Both the position numbers and the translations under genes were made by a program. Below, piece after piece: positions 53,146-62,803 of a stretch of DNA of 64,000 nucleotides (position 1 is its first letter; each line of letters begins with the position of its first letter). Source of the DNA: Psychromonas ossibalaenae ATCC BAA-1528 (lineage in GTDB: Bacteria > Pseudomonadota > Gammaproteobacteria > Enterobacterales > Psychromonadaceae); contig NZ_KB906970.1 of the NCBI RefSeq assembly GCF_000381745.1, forward strand, positions 85,735-149,734, given 5' to 3'. Below the pieces are notes generated by a model. That model was given only the letters and a program-made list of their open reading frames with translations, had not been told where the DNA came from and ran no database searches.

Positions 53146-55374
53146 ATGCAAGTTAGAAATGTTTTTAAAGTACTTTCTAGTGTAGTTATTGCTTCGGCTG
53201 TTATTGGCTGCACTAACGATACTGAGTATGTTCATCCACCGATTGCGGACAGTATCGATCTAGGCCCATTTAAATGTACAGAGGAAGAGATAGCTGAAAA
53301 TGCTGCTAAAGACTGTCGTCTGTACATTAAAGGTTCAATGAACAGCTGGTCAGCTCGGCCAGAAGCGCAGTTACATTATCAAGGCGAAGGCGAATATATT
53401 GCTTTATTCAGCATGCAGCCGGGTGATTACTCATTTAAAATATCCGATCCAGATTGGAGCCCTGAGCGCGATTTAGCCGCTAGTGAAGATGTTAATTCTG
53501 AGGTGGTATTTGATGTACCGATGGAACTGCAGCGTAAGTACGACGACTTTACTAACCAAAATATGGATATTAATGTCGCTAGTGATGAGGACCAAGTGTA
53601 TCGCTTCACCTTAGACTCTTCCGAGAGTATTAATAATCCAACTTTACAGATACAGAATATTACAGCAACTGATGCAGATAATCTGACTAAACCAATGTAT
53701 TTGGTCGGCACCTTTAACGATTGGAGCGCTTCGGGCAGTAGTGAATTTTCTTATGCCGGGGCTGGTAGTTACGAACTTCAAGTTACTTTCGCCGAAGCGG
53801 GTACTGTTAGCTTTAATGTACATCAAGGTATCACTGACCCGCTCGTTTACGGCTCTCTAGATGATCAACCAATCTCTTTGAACGAAGGAAAATCGTCTCT
53901 TACGACTTATCCCGGCGGAAAAATGTCAGCCCAGATCGAGGCGGGTACTTATGTATTCTCTTTATCAGTACTGGGTGATGGTCAATTAGCGGTTCCATTA
54001 TCTATTGCAAAAGTGAAAGCGGTTGTGGGGCATGACAGTATTACCGGCAAAAATGTAGAAACTAACTTAACGGGTGATGGAAGTAGTTTTGCTGATTCTT
54101 ATAGCTGGGCGGCCGCAGGTGACGCTACCGTAATTCTAAGCGATGATAATACTCAAACACCTGTTACTAAGCGTCAAATAGCCAGTGCAGATGCATTGGG
54201 GCGTTACACGGTTACCCTTACGACCAATCAAGGTCTTACTTCAGAATCTAGTGCCAGCCAAGATGTCGATGTTATTGAGCTGGAAAAAGCAAAAAATATT
54301 GTAATGATGATTGGCGACGGCATGGGCTATGCGCAGCTTGACGTAACCAGAGCTTATAAGGGCGAGGCGTTATTTCTTGAGTCAGGCAAGCACCGTGGTG
54401 AGATTAAAACCGCTAATGCTGATACATTAGGTTACGAAAATTTACCAGGTTTAGGTGTTAACTACTACACCGATTCAGCTTCTGCTGCTACAGCAATGGC
54501 AACCGGGCGTAAAGTTAGCTCCGGTGTTATTGCTCAGGCTCGACCGGGTGATGCATCTGATTTAGAAACTATTTTAGAATACGCACAAAGCTTAGGTAAA
54601 TCAGTCGGTATTGTGGCAACGTCACATTGTGTACACGCCACGCCCGCTTCTTTTGCTGCACATGGTCCAAACCGAGATGATTTTATCACACTGTCTCAAA
54701 GTATGTACGGCAAGGTAAAACCTAACGTCACGCTATGCGGCAGCAAGCTGGTGGATGGTGTAGATGTGATTAGCGAAGAAGCGACGGATGGTGGTTATAC
54801 TGTGATTAAGACTAAAACGGACTTAATCCCCGCCATAGCAGCTCTACCCGAAAGTGATGAAAATGCTGAAATTTTATTTGCAGGTATTTTTGGTGAAGAT
54901 GAAATTCCCTATGTATTACCGCTAGACGAGCAGAAGAGTTATGAAACACAAGATATTCCACAACTTTATGAAATGACAGCGGCTGCGATAGAGATCTTGT
55001 CGAAAAACCCGAACGGTTTTGTATTGATGGTAGAAGGGTCGCAAATCGACTTTGCTTCCCATATTAATGATGAAGAACGGATGATTCATGAAACTATTGC
55101 ATTTGATAAAACCGTCAAAGCGGTGGCTAACTGGGCTGAATTACGCAGTGATTCAATGGTAATTACTACCGCTGACCATGAAACGGGTGGTTTACAGCTT
55201 GAAAAAACCAACGGTGTAGGTGAAGTACCTGAAGTGAGCTGGTTATGGGGAAGCCATACAAATGTGGATGTTCCAATTGCTTCTTGGGGTCTTAACTCGC
55301 ATGTCTTTGTGGGACGTACAGTGGACAATACTGCCGTTTACAATGTAATGCGCGGTGCTTTAGATGCTCAATAA
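53146..55374 (+). CDS. Lipoprotein alkaline phosphatase with two N-terminal starch-binding-like modules
   Basis: A lipobox (VIGC, C22) predicts a membrane-anchored lipoprotein. Two Ig-like modules follow, near 55-105 (RLYIKGSMNSWSARPE) and 180-235 (MYLVGTFNDWSASGSS); both resemble the CBM48/isoamylase-type beta-sandwich that binds alpha-glucans. Residues about 380-740 are an alkaline phosphatase: the metal-binding MMIGDGMGYAQLD, the nucleophile serine in DSASAATAMATG (S444), SHCVHATPA, VEGSQIDFASHIND and TTADHETGGL. It should release phosphate outside the cytoplasm. The coupling of glucan-binding modules with a phosphatase is unusual. Confidence 0.88.
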   Translation: MQVRNVFKVLSSVVIASAVIGCTNDTEYVHPPIADSIDLGPFKCTEEEIAENAAKDCRLYIKGSMNSWSARPEAQLHYQGEGEYIALFSMQPGDYSFKISDPDWSPERDLAASEDVNSEVVFDVPMELQRKYDDFTNQNMDINVASDEDQVYRFTLDSSESINNPTLQIQNITATDADNLTKPMYLVGTFNDWSASGSSEFSYAGAGSYELQVTFAEAGTVSFNVHQGITDPLVYGSLDDQPISLNEGKSSLTTYPGGKMSAQIEAGTYVFSLSVLGDGQLAVPLSIAKVKAVVGHDSITGKNVETNLTGDGSSFADSYSWAAAGDATVILSDDNTQTPVTKRQIASADALGRYTVTLTTNQGLTSESSASQDVDVIELEKAKNIVMMIGDGMGYAQLDVTRAYKGEALFLESGKHRGEIKTANADTLGYENLPGLGVNYYTDSASAATAMATGRKVSSGVIAQARPGDASDLETILEYAQSLGKSVGIVATSHCVHATPASFAAHGPNRDDFITLSQSMYGKVKPNVTLCGSKLVDGVDVISEEATDGGYTVIKTKTDLIPAIAALPESDENAEILFAGIFGEDEIPYVLPLDEQKSYETQDIPQLYEMTAAAIEILSKNPNGFVLMVEGSQIDFASHINDEERMIHETIAFDKTVKAVANWAELRSDSMVITTADHETGGLQLEKTNGVGEVPEVSWLWGSHTNVDVPIASWGLNSHVFVGRTVDNTAVYNVMRGALDAQ

Positions 55375-55752
55375 GCTAAGTAAATCATGACCCTGCATGT
55401 AAGGGGTATTTTGTATAGGAGATGAGGGCAGGCTTGCATTTTGTTTATGCCGCAAAAGACAAAGCCTGCGCTCTAGTTAGCATGATTTTGAGGAGGGGTA
55501 TTTAATATTGACCCTGTGTCTGTTCTCTACTTTTCCCAGCATTAAAAAATATTTTTAATGCTGGTTTTTAATCTTGATCCCGCGCCTTTTACTTACTTTC
55601 CTAAAAAGTTAAAACTAAAGAGCCGCATCGCTTTCTTGATGTTGGTGATAATCCAGGCAATACTTTTCATTCAGCTATTGACCTGTCTATAGCTTTACAG
55701 TTTAAGATGCTGTTTATCACGGCAGTCAGCGCTTATTTTGAGGAATAGATTG
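55375..55752. other. Intergenic region upstream of the MerR-methyltransferase gene
   Basis: Nearly 380 bases with no gene. A near-repeat of AATATTGACCCTGTG/AATCTTGATCCCGCG occurs at about 55506-55580. No terminator of quality was seen after the phosphatase gene. Confidence 0.4.
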
Positions 55753-56928
55753 ATGTACCGAATATCAGAACTGGCGGCGCAGGTAGGTTTGTCCCGCACT
55801 ACGCTGCTGTATTACGAAAAGCTCGGACTGATTCAAGGGCGGCGCCTTGGAAATGGATATCGTACCTACAGTGACAGGGATCTGCAGCATTTACGGCTGG
55901 TACAGCAGCTTCAGGCCGGTGGGTTGACACTCAGTGAATGTAAAGCTTGTCTGGATGCCAAGGTCGAACGCAGTATGCTGCTCAACCGGCTGCAGCTGCT
56001 TGATCAGGAGATTGCCAAAAAGCAGCAGTCGCGGCAGCTGCTTGCTGCTCTGCTGGGCGAAGGTGGACTCAAAGAGTGGCACGAGTCTATCGACAAAATA
56101 GCACCCGATGCACACCGGGACTGGTTAATAAAGCAGGGCTTTGACGAAAAAAATGCCCTAAGAGTGAAATGGTTATCAAAAGATATGAATGAACATGAAC
56201 AGTATATGGTTGATTTTATGCGGGTTTTTAAAGGTTTAGACCGATGGGGGCCGGGCTCTGAAGCGGAAACGTTAAAAGCACTGGCAAAAATACCGTTTTC
56301 TGTACAGAGCATGTTGGAAATAGGCTGCGGGCAAGGTATTGCCACTACGGTTTTGACAAAGCACTGCTCTGCAAGGATCACCGCTGTGGATAATGAAGAG
56401 TCTGCACTGAGACGTTTATCTGAACGCTTAACAGGTGCCGGGCTGGATGGCAGAGTAACTCCCGTATGCGCGAGTATGACAGATTTACCTTTTGAGGCTG
56501 CGAGTTTTGACGTTATCTGGGCAGAAGGCAGTGCTTACATTATGGGAGTTGCTCAAGCATTGGCACAGTGGCGCGGGCTGCTTAAAGATAATGGTGTTTT
56601 GGTCATCAGTGATCTGGTATGGCATAGCACAAGTCCAAGTGCGGATGTACAGGCGTTCTGGCAGAAAGAGTACCCTGATATGACCACGACTGCAGTGAGG
56701 ATTGAACAGGCGGAAGCTGCTGGTTATCAAGTACTGGATAACTTTACTCTCAGCGAAAAGGCATGGCAAGCCTACTATCTGCCGCTTCAGGATCGTATTG
56801 ATGCCCTGAGGTCAGAAATGGCAGGCAGCGCGGTATTTATGGATATAGAAACAGAGCTGGCTGTTTACCGCAAAAATAGAGATGAGTTTGGCTATCAGTT
56901 TTTTGTGCTGAAGAAGAGCCGCTCTTAA
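55753..56928 (+). CDS. MerR-type DNA-binding domain fused to SAM methyltransferase
   Basis: Residues 1-115 are a MerR winged helix (YRISELAAQVGLSRTTLLYYEKLGLI) and its linking helix; about 175-391 are a class I methyltransferase with motif I MLEIGCGQGIATTVLTKH. The ATG at 55753 has a GAGGAA ribosome site; an in-frame TTG lies at 55738. Such fusions resemble TipA-style regulators in which a C-terminal domain replaces the usual effector-binding part. A role in detecting and modifying a small molecule is possible. The GNAT gene follows 25 bases later and may be cotranscribed. Confidence 0.85.
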   Translation: MYRISELAAQVGLSRTTLLYYEKLGLIQGRRLGNGYRTYSDRDLQHLRLVQQLQAGGLTLSECKACLDAKVERSMLLNRLQLLDQEIAKKQQSRQLLAALLGEGGLKEWHESIDKIAPDAHRDWLIKQGFDEKNALRVKWLSKDMNEHEQYMVDFMRVFKGLDRWGPGSEAETLKALAKIPFSVQSMLEIGCGQGIATTVLTKHCSARITAVDNEESALRRLSERLTGAGLDGRVTPVCASMTDLPFEAASFDVIWAEGSAYIMGVAQALAQWRGLLKDNGVLVISDLVWHSTSPSADVQAFWQKEYPDMTTTAVRIEQAEAAGYQVLDNFTLSEKAWQAYYLPLQDRIDALRSEMAGSAVFMDIETELAVYRKNRDEFGYQFFVLKKSRS

Positions 56929-56953
56929 TAATTAATTATACAAAGGTAAATAA

Positions 56954-57490
56954 ATGAATTTTTCAACATATAATCCAAACAGCATTGAAGAAATTAAACA
57001 GCTGTTCACTAAAACATTTTCAGATTCAGAAGGTAAGTCAGAAGGCTTAGTAATAGGGAATTTAGCTTATGATCTATTAACTATTACTGATGGAGATGAA
57101 CTTTATTGTTTTACAGCCGCTGAAGGCGAGAAAATCATCGGTAGTATCATATTTTCTAAACTGACATTTGAAAGTAAGGCTAATGCTTTTCTTTTAGGTC
57201 CAGTAGCAGTACATACTAGCTGTCAAGGAAAAGGAATTGGTCAGGAGTTGATTAACTTCGGCCTGAACACTTTAAAAGAGAATGGAGTCGAGCTGGCATT
57301 TACCTATGGTGATCCAAATTATTATTCTAAAGTTGGATTTGACCTCGTTGCTGAAAAACAAGTGAAAGCTCCCTTGAACTTAACCTATCCTGAAGGGTGG
57401 CTGGCTCAATCCTTGACTGGTGATGAGATTGCTCCGATTGCCGGTAATTCATATTGTGTCGAAGCAATCAGCAAACCTGAATATTGGTAA
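56954..57490 (+). CDS. GNAT-family N-acetyltransferase (YhbS-like)
   Basis: The 178-residue protein has the GNAT core with the acetyl-CoA loop LGPVAVHTSCQGKGIGQELI (the Q/RxxGxG/A motif) and the YYSKVGFD helix turn. Its length and C-terminal extension resemble YhbS. The substrate is unknown. An AAAGGTAAATAA ribosome site lies before the ATG; the upstream MerR-methyltransferase gene is 25 bases away. Confidence 0.88.
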   Translation: MNFSTYNPNSIEEIKQLFTKTFSDSEGKSEGLVIGNLAYDLLTITDGDELYCFTAAEGEKIIGSIIFSKLTFESKANAFLLGPVAVHTSCQGKGIGQELINFGLNTLKENGVELAFTYGDPNYYSKVGFDLVAEKQVKAPLNLTYPEGWLAQSLTGDEIAPIAGNSYCVEAISKPEYW

Positions 57491-57765
57491 CAGGCCTCTT
57501 AAATACTACCTGCTAAATTAGCAAACACCAGCAGAATTATTCACGTGATTAAGCTGGTGCACTTTAATGCTGAATTCGGGCAATATTCGTTAACTGTGAA
57601 GGCAAAACACTAATGGGTATTCAACCAGAAGTGTTCACCTTCCTCTATTATGTTTATTAGTTCAGACTAGATCGGACATTACTTGAGCATGATCTCCGAA
57701 GGAGAAGCCCCTGCATGCCATAACGCTGACATTCTCTTTATTTTACTTTCCTGATGCTTTGAAAA

Positions 57766-58316
57766 ATGTTTTATAACCCTGACATAGGTAATTTTGCTCT
57801 GCTTTACCTGCAGATGACATATCAAAGCGCTGTTTTGGACAGCCGCCACGCGATGCTAACTATTACCTGCAAAAGCTGGACACAAGAAAATATAAACTTG
57901 CTGCAGGAGGGAGATATTCAGTTTGCTTTTGGTACCTTACCGCAACAATTTGCTAATGTTCATTCTACCTCAGCAGCCGCGGTATCGAGCTCCGTTTTAT
58001 TCAGGAAAAATCACCCTCTAGCATTTCAACCTGTTGAATTAATCAATAATATTAAAAATTTCATTTAGTTAACATTAGAGGCGTAGAGCAGTTTGAAATT
58101 ATTTATCATAAAACATTCTCTAATAAACCTGTCCTATTAGCAGAAACAGGTCTTTGGTTAGCGGTTAATACTATTAAAAATAGTGATGCCATTATGTATG
58201 GTCCAACCCCATTTATCCGTTCTTTTGATAAAGATAATGATTTAGCAAGCTTACCGTTAACATTTATAGCAAATATTCCAATCAGCATTAGCTGGCCGAC
58301 TCAGTTGGAGAATTAG
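57766..58316 (+). pseudogene. Decayed LysR-type regulator (effector domain only)
   Basis: The frame 57766-58068 gives a LysR substrate-binding segment (WTQENINLLQEGDIQFAFGT, then VLFRKNHPLAF). After a frameshift near 58066 the rest continues in another frame (TFSNKPVLLAETGLWLAVNT and on to PISISWPTQLEN) and stops at 58316. The helix-turn-helix is absent. It lies just downstream of an intact LysR gene of the same subgroup, on the other strand. Confidence 0.7.
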
Positions 58317-58409
58317 CCACTGCGTCAATGGCTGAAGAATAAAATTATAGAGGTAGGCAGCTGCACCAAATAGCAATGAGCATGCTTTTAACTGCGAACA
58401 CGCCCTAAC

Positions 58410-59300
58410 TTAAGCCATTTCATCTTTGATAACAGACAAACAAACATCATAAAGCCAGTTATGTAATGCACTGCTGCGATTAGCGGTTTTAACACAATAC
58501 ACAACCTTCAATGGCAGATAAAAAATATCATCAAAGCGGAAATATTTATACTGCTTATCTAGCGCTCTACTAGGTACAAACATAACGTTGTTTGTATTTT
58601 GTACTAACTTTAAGCCTAAAGAGAGATGATCCACAAAACCACCATGCTGATAGTGCAATTGATGAGTTTTTAACGTTTCAAGAAAGTGATAACGACGATC
58701 ATTCCAACCCGACGCTTTTAAGATAAGGGCTGGATAGTCCAATGCTTGCATCAAATTAATTGCCGGATGATCCTTTCGGCAGGCTAAAACCATCTGATCA
58801 TCGAACAGACATTTTTGGTAGATATGTTGCGGTTTTTCTTCACTTAAAAAGTGCAGCGCGGCTGTCACTTTACCCAACGCCAATTGCTCCTGTGTATCCC
58901 GAGTCCAAGTCTGCAGGTCAATCTTAGCCTGTGGCGCCAAGCGCTTTATCTCCTGAAATAATTCAGCCCCAAAACGCTCAATAATGCCCAATGAGCAACT
59001 TACAGTCAGGTCTCCTATAAATGAGTGAGCATCAAATTGTTGCTGTGTATCTAAACTTTTTTCTAGGGTAGCCTGCACAGCAAAGAGATCTTCAATTATT
59101 GCTAATAAACGCGGCGTAGGCTCAGCACCGCTTTGTGAGGTTACAAACAAAGGGTCGTCATAAGCATCGCGCAGCTTGGCTAATGTTTTACTAATCGTAC
59201 TAGGTGTTTTACCGAGTACTCTGGCGCACTCCTTTAAGCTCTTCTCTTTATACAAATTGGTTAATACACGAATATCTTTTAACGCAATATCAGTTTCCAT
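58410..59300 (-). CDS. LysR-family transcriptional regulator
   Basis: I place the start at the ATG at 59300, behind AAGGTG, giving 296 residues; an ATG at 59330 has no ribosome site. The helix-turn-helix (KSLKECARVLGKTPSTISKTLAKLRD) and substrate-binding domain (LACRKDHPAINLM; FVPSRALDKQYK) are complete. The subgroup resembles NahR/PnbR-type LysR proteins. It is divergent from the DUF1254 gene, across an operator-like region, and probably regulates it. Confidence 0.88.
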   Translation of the reverse strand: METDIALKDIRVLTNLYKEKSLKECARVLGKTPSTISKTLAKLRDAYDDPLFVTSQSGAEPTPRLLAIIEDLFAVQATLEKSLDTQQQFDAHSFIGDLTVSCSLGIIERFGAELFQEIKRLAPQAKIDLQTWTRDTQEQLALGKVTAALHFLSEEKPQHIYQKCLFDDQMVLACRKDHPAINLMQALDYPALILKASGWNDRRYHFLETLKTHQLHYQHGGFVDHLSLGLKLVQNTNNVMFVPSRALDKQYKYFRFDDIFYLPLKVVYCVKTANRSSALHNWLYDVCLSVIKDEMA

Positions 59301-59339
59301 TGGTTCACCTTGTAAAGTCGGAACTTTCATCTAGTTATT

Positions 59340-59400
59340 AACTATAGTGAGCATATCGAAACAAATCGAGAGTTGTTTCAAAAAATAACCTTCTATAGTT
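59340..59400. promoter_or_regulatory. Divergent operator region of LysR and DUF1254 genes
   Basis: Two inverted repeats: AACTATAG (59340-59347) with CTATAGTT (59393-59400), and GAAACAA (59358-59364) with TTGTTTC (59373-59379). The arrangement fits LysR binding between divergent genes. Confidence 0.6.
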
Positions 59401-59415
59401 CAAAAGGGCAAGATT

Positions 59416-60603
59416 ATGAAAAAGAAAACTAAAATAGCATTAGCTATCGTAGCAACACTGGCCACAATAGGCGGTATTGCAGCAAAAACCATTCTTACTG
59501 AGCCAACTCAAAAAGAGTATATGGGGTTCATCTTGACCCATCATGCTAATTTCATGAAAGACCAAGCAGTACAAAGTGGCGGCACCAATAAGTTTGAGCA
59601 TACACGTCAGCTACCTACTGAAGGTACTGATAACGTTGTAACTCCTGCACTAGACCATATCTACTCTAAAGCTGTGATTGATTTAACCGCAGGGCCAGTA
59701 TTCTACAAATTACCCGAAGTTGCTGTAGACCGCTACTTCTCTCACCATATTACAGACCAAGAGCATTACACGCTCATGGCTGAATACCACCCAGCGGGAG
59801 AGTATGCTGTAGTACGTGCAGGTACAGATTATCAGTGGGTAATTGATCAGTTAGGTGCAGACAGTGTAACGGTATCACCAAGTGACTACCCACACCTATT
59901 TATACGTACTCAGGTATATAATCAAGCAGATATTGCCAATGTGCTTCCTATTCAAGACGCAACACAGTTCACTCGTAACCCGGTTAGTAATATTCTGGAG
60001 TTTGATAACGCGATTGCATGGGTTTCGACAACTCATGATGTGTATCCTGAAAACAAGACAACAGTTGCAAGCCTTAAAGGTTACTCGCAGTTTGATTACA
60101 AAATAGACAGCGTGAAAGTGGGGGCTGCCTTCATGCAGGGTAAGATTGAAGTATTAAACAATATCGGTCTGTACAATGGTATTGAAGATGCAACAACTGA
60201 CCACGGCCCTCGTGCGATTGGTGTAATTGGTCACTTAGCTTTCCCTGAGTGGCACGCATACTACGAACCATTCCGCGCAGACTGTAACGATGACAAATTC
60301 GATGGTTCTAAAGTGTACACGCTTACCCTACCATACGATGCGAAGGTTGAGCATTTCTGGTCAGTAACTCGCTACGATGCAGATACGCGTAATACATACC
60401 CGAATACCATCGACCTATATAATGCATATAACACTGAATCTGATGCCGATGGCAACATCACGATCACTTTTTCAAGCGTCGATCCACAGGATGGAAGTTA
60501 CTGGATGCCGGTGCATCACAATAAAGGTTTCTACTACGTGGTTCGTTACTACGGCATTGACGACAACAGCTTGTTAGCACGCAAGCTTAATTGCGGTAGC
60601 TAA
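59416..60603 (+). CDS. DUF1254/DUF1214 protein, exported
   Basis: An N-terminal hydrophobic segment (about 6-24, ALAIVATLATIGGIAAKTIL) is followed by a DUF1254 domain (VDRYFSHHITDQEHYTLMAE region) and a C-terminal DUF1214 domain (GVIGHLAFPEWHAYYEPF; VEHFWSVTRYDADTR; YWMPVHHNKGFYYVVRYYG). The protein is probably periplasmic. Members are widespread but have no established activity. It has an AAAAGGGCAAG ribosome site and is divergent from a LysR gene. Confidence 0.87.
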   Translation: MKKKTKIALAIVATLATIGGIAAKTILTEPTQKEYMGFILTHHANFMKDQAVQSGGTNKFEHTRQLPTEGTDNVVTPALDHIYSKAVIDLTAGPVFYKLPEVAVDRYFSHHITDQEHYTLMAEYHPAGEYAVVRAGTDYQWVIDQLGADSVTVSPSDYPHLFIRTQVYNQADIANVLPIQDATQFTRNPVSNILEFDNAIAWVSTTHDVYPENKTTVASLKGYSQFDYKIDSVKVGAAFMQGKIEVLNNIGLYNGIEDATTDHGPRAIGVIGHLAFPEWHAYYEPFRADCNDDKFDGSKVYTLTLPYDAKVEHFWSVTRYDADTRNTYPNTIDLYNAYNTESDADGNITITFSSVDPQDGSYWMPVHHNKGFYYVVRYYGIDDNSLLARKLNCGS

Positions 60604-60650
60604 ACTAAAGTCGTCTTCTGCACCGCAAGTGTTGGCCCAGAAGGTGACTC

Positions 60651-60752
60651 ATACCCATGACACTTCCAAATACTTTGTCAGGCACTAGCTCGTAGATCTA
60701 AACAAGGCACAACTTGTTTTGCTGACTTTGTATTTTGAAGTAGCATGGGTAT
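60651..60752. repeat. Short dispersed repeat (102 bp) with inverted ends (copy 3)
   Basis: The left end ATACCCATGACACTTCCAAA pairs with the right end at about 20 of 23 positions. It shares the ATACCC tip and the interior AACAAGGCAC with the 265-bp elements but lacks most of the core, so it looks like an internally deleted member. Confidence 0.75.
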
Positions 60753-60764
60753 ATATCTCGTGCT

Positions 60765-61345
60765 CTTCAAAAACTAGAGCAGGTAAAAACGGCGGTAGTA
60801 CAACAGGATATGTATTCATTTACGACTTTAGATAATGGTTACAGTGCAGCATGGATAGAAGCAGATTATGGTCAGGTAAAACAACGCTGGCTATTGGTGC
60901 GTAGTGAACAAGCCAAAAAACGCGAACAACATACACTAGAGAAACGCATGTTCAAGGAATCTGCGACTTTATTAAAGTCTTTTAAAAAATTATGTAAACA
61001 AGGTTTTTAGTGCTCTTTAGGTGCGAGTAAATCATTAAAAGAATGGCTAAAAGCGTAAGACAATATTGACATTAACGATAGAAATATATTTGAACATGCT
61101 GTTTGATGGTTTATGCCGCATTAGAGTATAAGATGAGAAAAAAACTCAAAGCTCAGTCTGCCTATTTTCCCGACTTAAAATACAAACCAACTCAGACGCC
61201 AACAGCACGTTGGGTATTTTTTTGCTTTCAAGGTATTGATGTATTAACAATCTCGGGAAATCAAGAATTAGTGTTGAATTTAGAAGGGAGGAACAAAATT
61301 ATTATTGATTGCTTAGGGACGATATATCAAAAAAATTACTATTGA
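60765..61345 (+). pseudogene. IS1634-family transposase remnant
   Basis: Two fragments survive. The first (60765-61010, with MYSFTTLDNGYSAAWIEADY and SEQAKKREQHTLEKRMF) is cut off by a stop after KQGF; the second (about 61103-61345, MRKKLKAQSAYFPDLKYKPT and RWVFFCFQGIDVLTI) is the C-terminal part. The catalytic middle is missing and frames do not connect. The repeat at 60651-60752 ends just before it. Confidence 0.75.
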
Positions 61346-61591
61346 AAGTAAGATTTTTATTCCTAAAACGGGTGCGAAATGTCGGTTAAAAACACCAAAC
61401 CTTTGAATTTAAAACCACACCATGCAACCTAGTTTTCTTTTAGATTCGTGGGGGCAACTAACAGCATAATTATACGATGAAGCGCCGTATTTCCAGTGGA
61501 AAGACGACAGCACACACTGTTCTGCATATAAAACCACCTGCAGCAGAATAAAGCATGTTTGCTGAAGCCCCGTAAGCAGAATAAACGTATT

Positions 61592-62455
61592 TTACAGCTG
61601 CTCGTTCTGCAGAGTATCTAAAGCTATCTGAATCTGCTGCAGTTTAGATCTTAATTTAAGTATGTTGTTAGGGCCCATTCTAATCATCAGTTTATCAGCT
61701 GACGAGAGAGCCTCTAATTCAGGATCTGCAAACTTATACATAGCTGACGGCGCAATTAATTTTATCGGCTCTCTGATAACCGGGGCGTTAAGTACCTTGT
61801 CTATTGCATCATACAGGGTGCTGTCAAAGGCGTTTTCCGGGTAGCCGATTTCCTGATAAGCTTCGTCAAACAATGGTTTTAAACGTTGATATTGTGTGAT
61901 CGCATAATCGATATCCATTGAGTTTATTATGTCGACATAGATGTCGTAGCGATGATAGCTTTGTTCATCAAGATATATCTCATTATCCCGTTTCACCACG
62001 CTGAAGTGTTCGCCTGGTTTTGCTAACGGGCTGAAGTTTGATAAAAGCTCTCCGCTGGAGAAGTTGTCGATAAAAACCACAAAGTTTCTAATAATATCCT
62101 GGTCACCTAATATAGGGGCATATTCCGGTAGGGGAGAGAGCTGCTGAGCTGATGTTAAAGCGAGACTGTCCGAGTTATTTAATGGGGGAAGTTCGTCTGC
62201 CACCGGTGCTTCCGGCGGGGTTTTATCTGCTATCTGCGGCTTGTCATCAACGGACGCAGGTGTTGACTGCGACTCCGTCGGTGCGGCCGCTGCCGGTTTC
62301 TGAACCGCAGGCAGCTGCTCTTCGACCAACAGCTCTTGAGCGGGAATGTAAAAATAAACACCCGCCGTAACAGCCGCGAAGACAGCTGCAGTAATAATAG
62401 AAATCTTCATTGAGCTAGGTTTGGATGTTCCCTGGTAGTTAGTTAGTGGCGGCAT
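61592..62455 (-). CDS. DUF3014 membrane-anchored protein
   Basis: The 287-residue protein has an N-terminal membrane segment (about 17-34, ISIITAAVFAAVTAGVYFYI), a Pro/Ala-rich linker (about 45-90) and a conserved C-terminal domain beginning near 98 (SPLPEYAPILGDQDIIRNFV). The latter matches DUF3014. It should expose this domain in the periplasm. No function is known. It is monocistronic. Confidence 0.85.
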   Translation of the reverse strand: MPPLTNYQGTSKPSSMKISIITAAVFAAVTAGVYFYIPAQELLVEEQLPAVQKPAAAAPTESQSTPASVDDKPQIADKTPPEAPVADELPPLNNSDSLALTSAQQLSPLPEYAPILGDQDIIRNFVVFIDNFSSGELLSNFSPLAKPGEHFSVVKRDNEIYLDEQSYHRYDIYVDIINSMDIDYAITQYQRLKPLFDEAYQEIGYPENAFDSTLYDAIDKVLNAPVIREPIKLIAPSAMYKFADPELEALSSADKLMIRMGPNNILKLRSKLQQIQIALDTLQNEQL

Positions 62456-62722
62456 CGTATTTCCTCTGAATGTATAAAACTCTCTATTTTTCTCAACCTG
62501 CTGATTTAAAACTTTAAAGCAGTTTGTCTTATTTGTACCGCTAAATTTATTTTATTCTGGAATCATAGAGGATAGAAGCGCCTAAGGTAATCTCAAAATA
62601 ATATAAACCCTATGTTTTTCTTACTGTTGAGAGGTATATCCAGTTGTGACTGTAAAACTGTGTTTTGGTTCCGGAGTTGATTAAGGGCTAGGGCATAAAT
62701 TAAGGAAAACTGCCGTTCAGCT
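62456..62722. other. Intergenic region between the DUF3014 gene and the copper-type promoter
   Basis: No gene seen in these 267 bases, which hold the divergent DUF3014 promoter. Confidence 0.4.
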
Positions 62723-62753
62723 TTGACCTTACCCTAAGGGTATAGCTTATTAT
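62723..62753 (+). promoter_or_regulatory. MerR-class (CueR-like) promoter
   Basis: TTGACC (-35) and TATTAT (-10) are separated by 19 bases, the long spacer that MerR-family activators require. The spacer holds the dyad ACCCTAAGGGT. The downstream secreted Cys-rich and DUF411 proteins fit copper control. Confidence 0.75.
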
Positions 62754-62781
62754 ACTAACGACTAACGACTAACGACTAACG
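62754..62781 (+). repeat. Tandem 7-bp repeat (ACTAACG), four copies
   Basis: Four perfect ACTAACG units follow the -10 directly and fill the transcript leader up to 22 bases before the start codon at 62804. Confidence 0.95.
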
Positions 62782-62803
62782 ACTAAATCATAAAAATGCA
62801 GCT

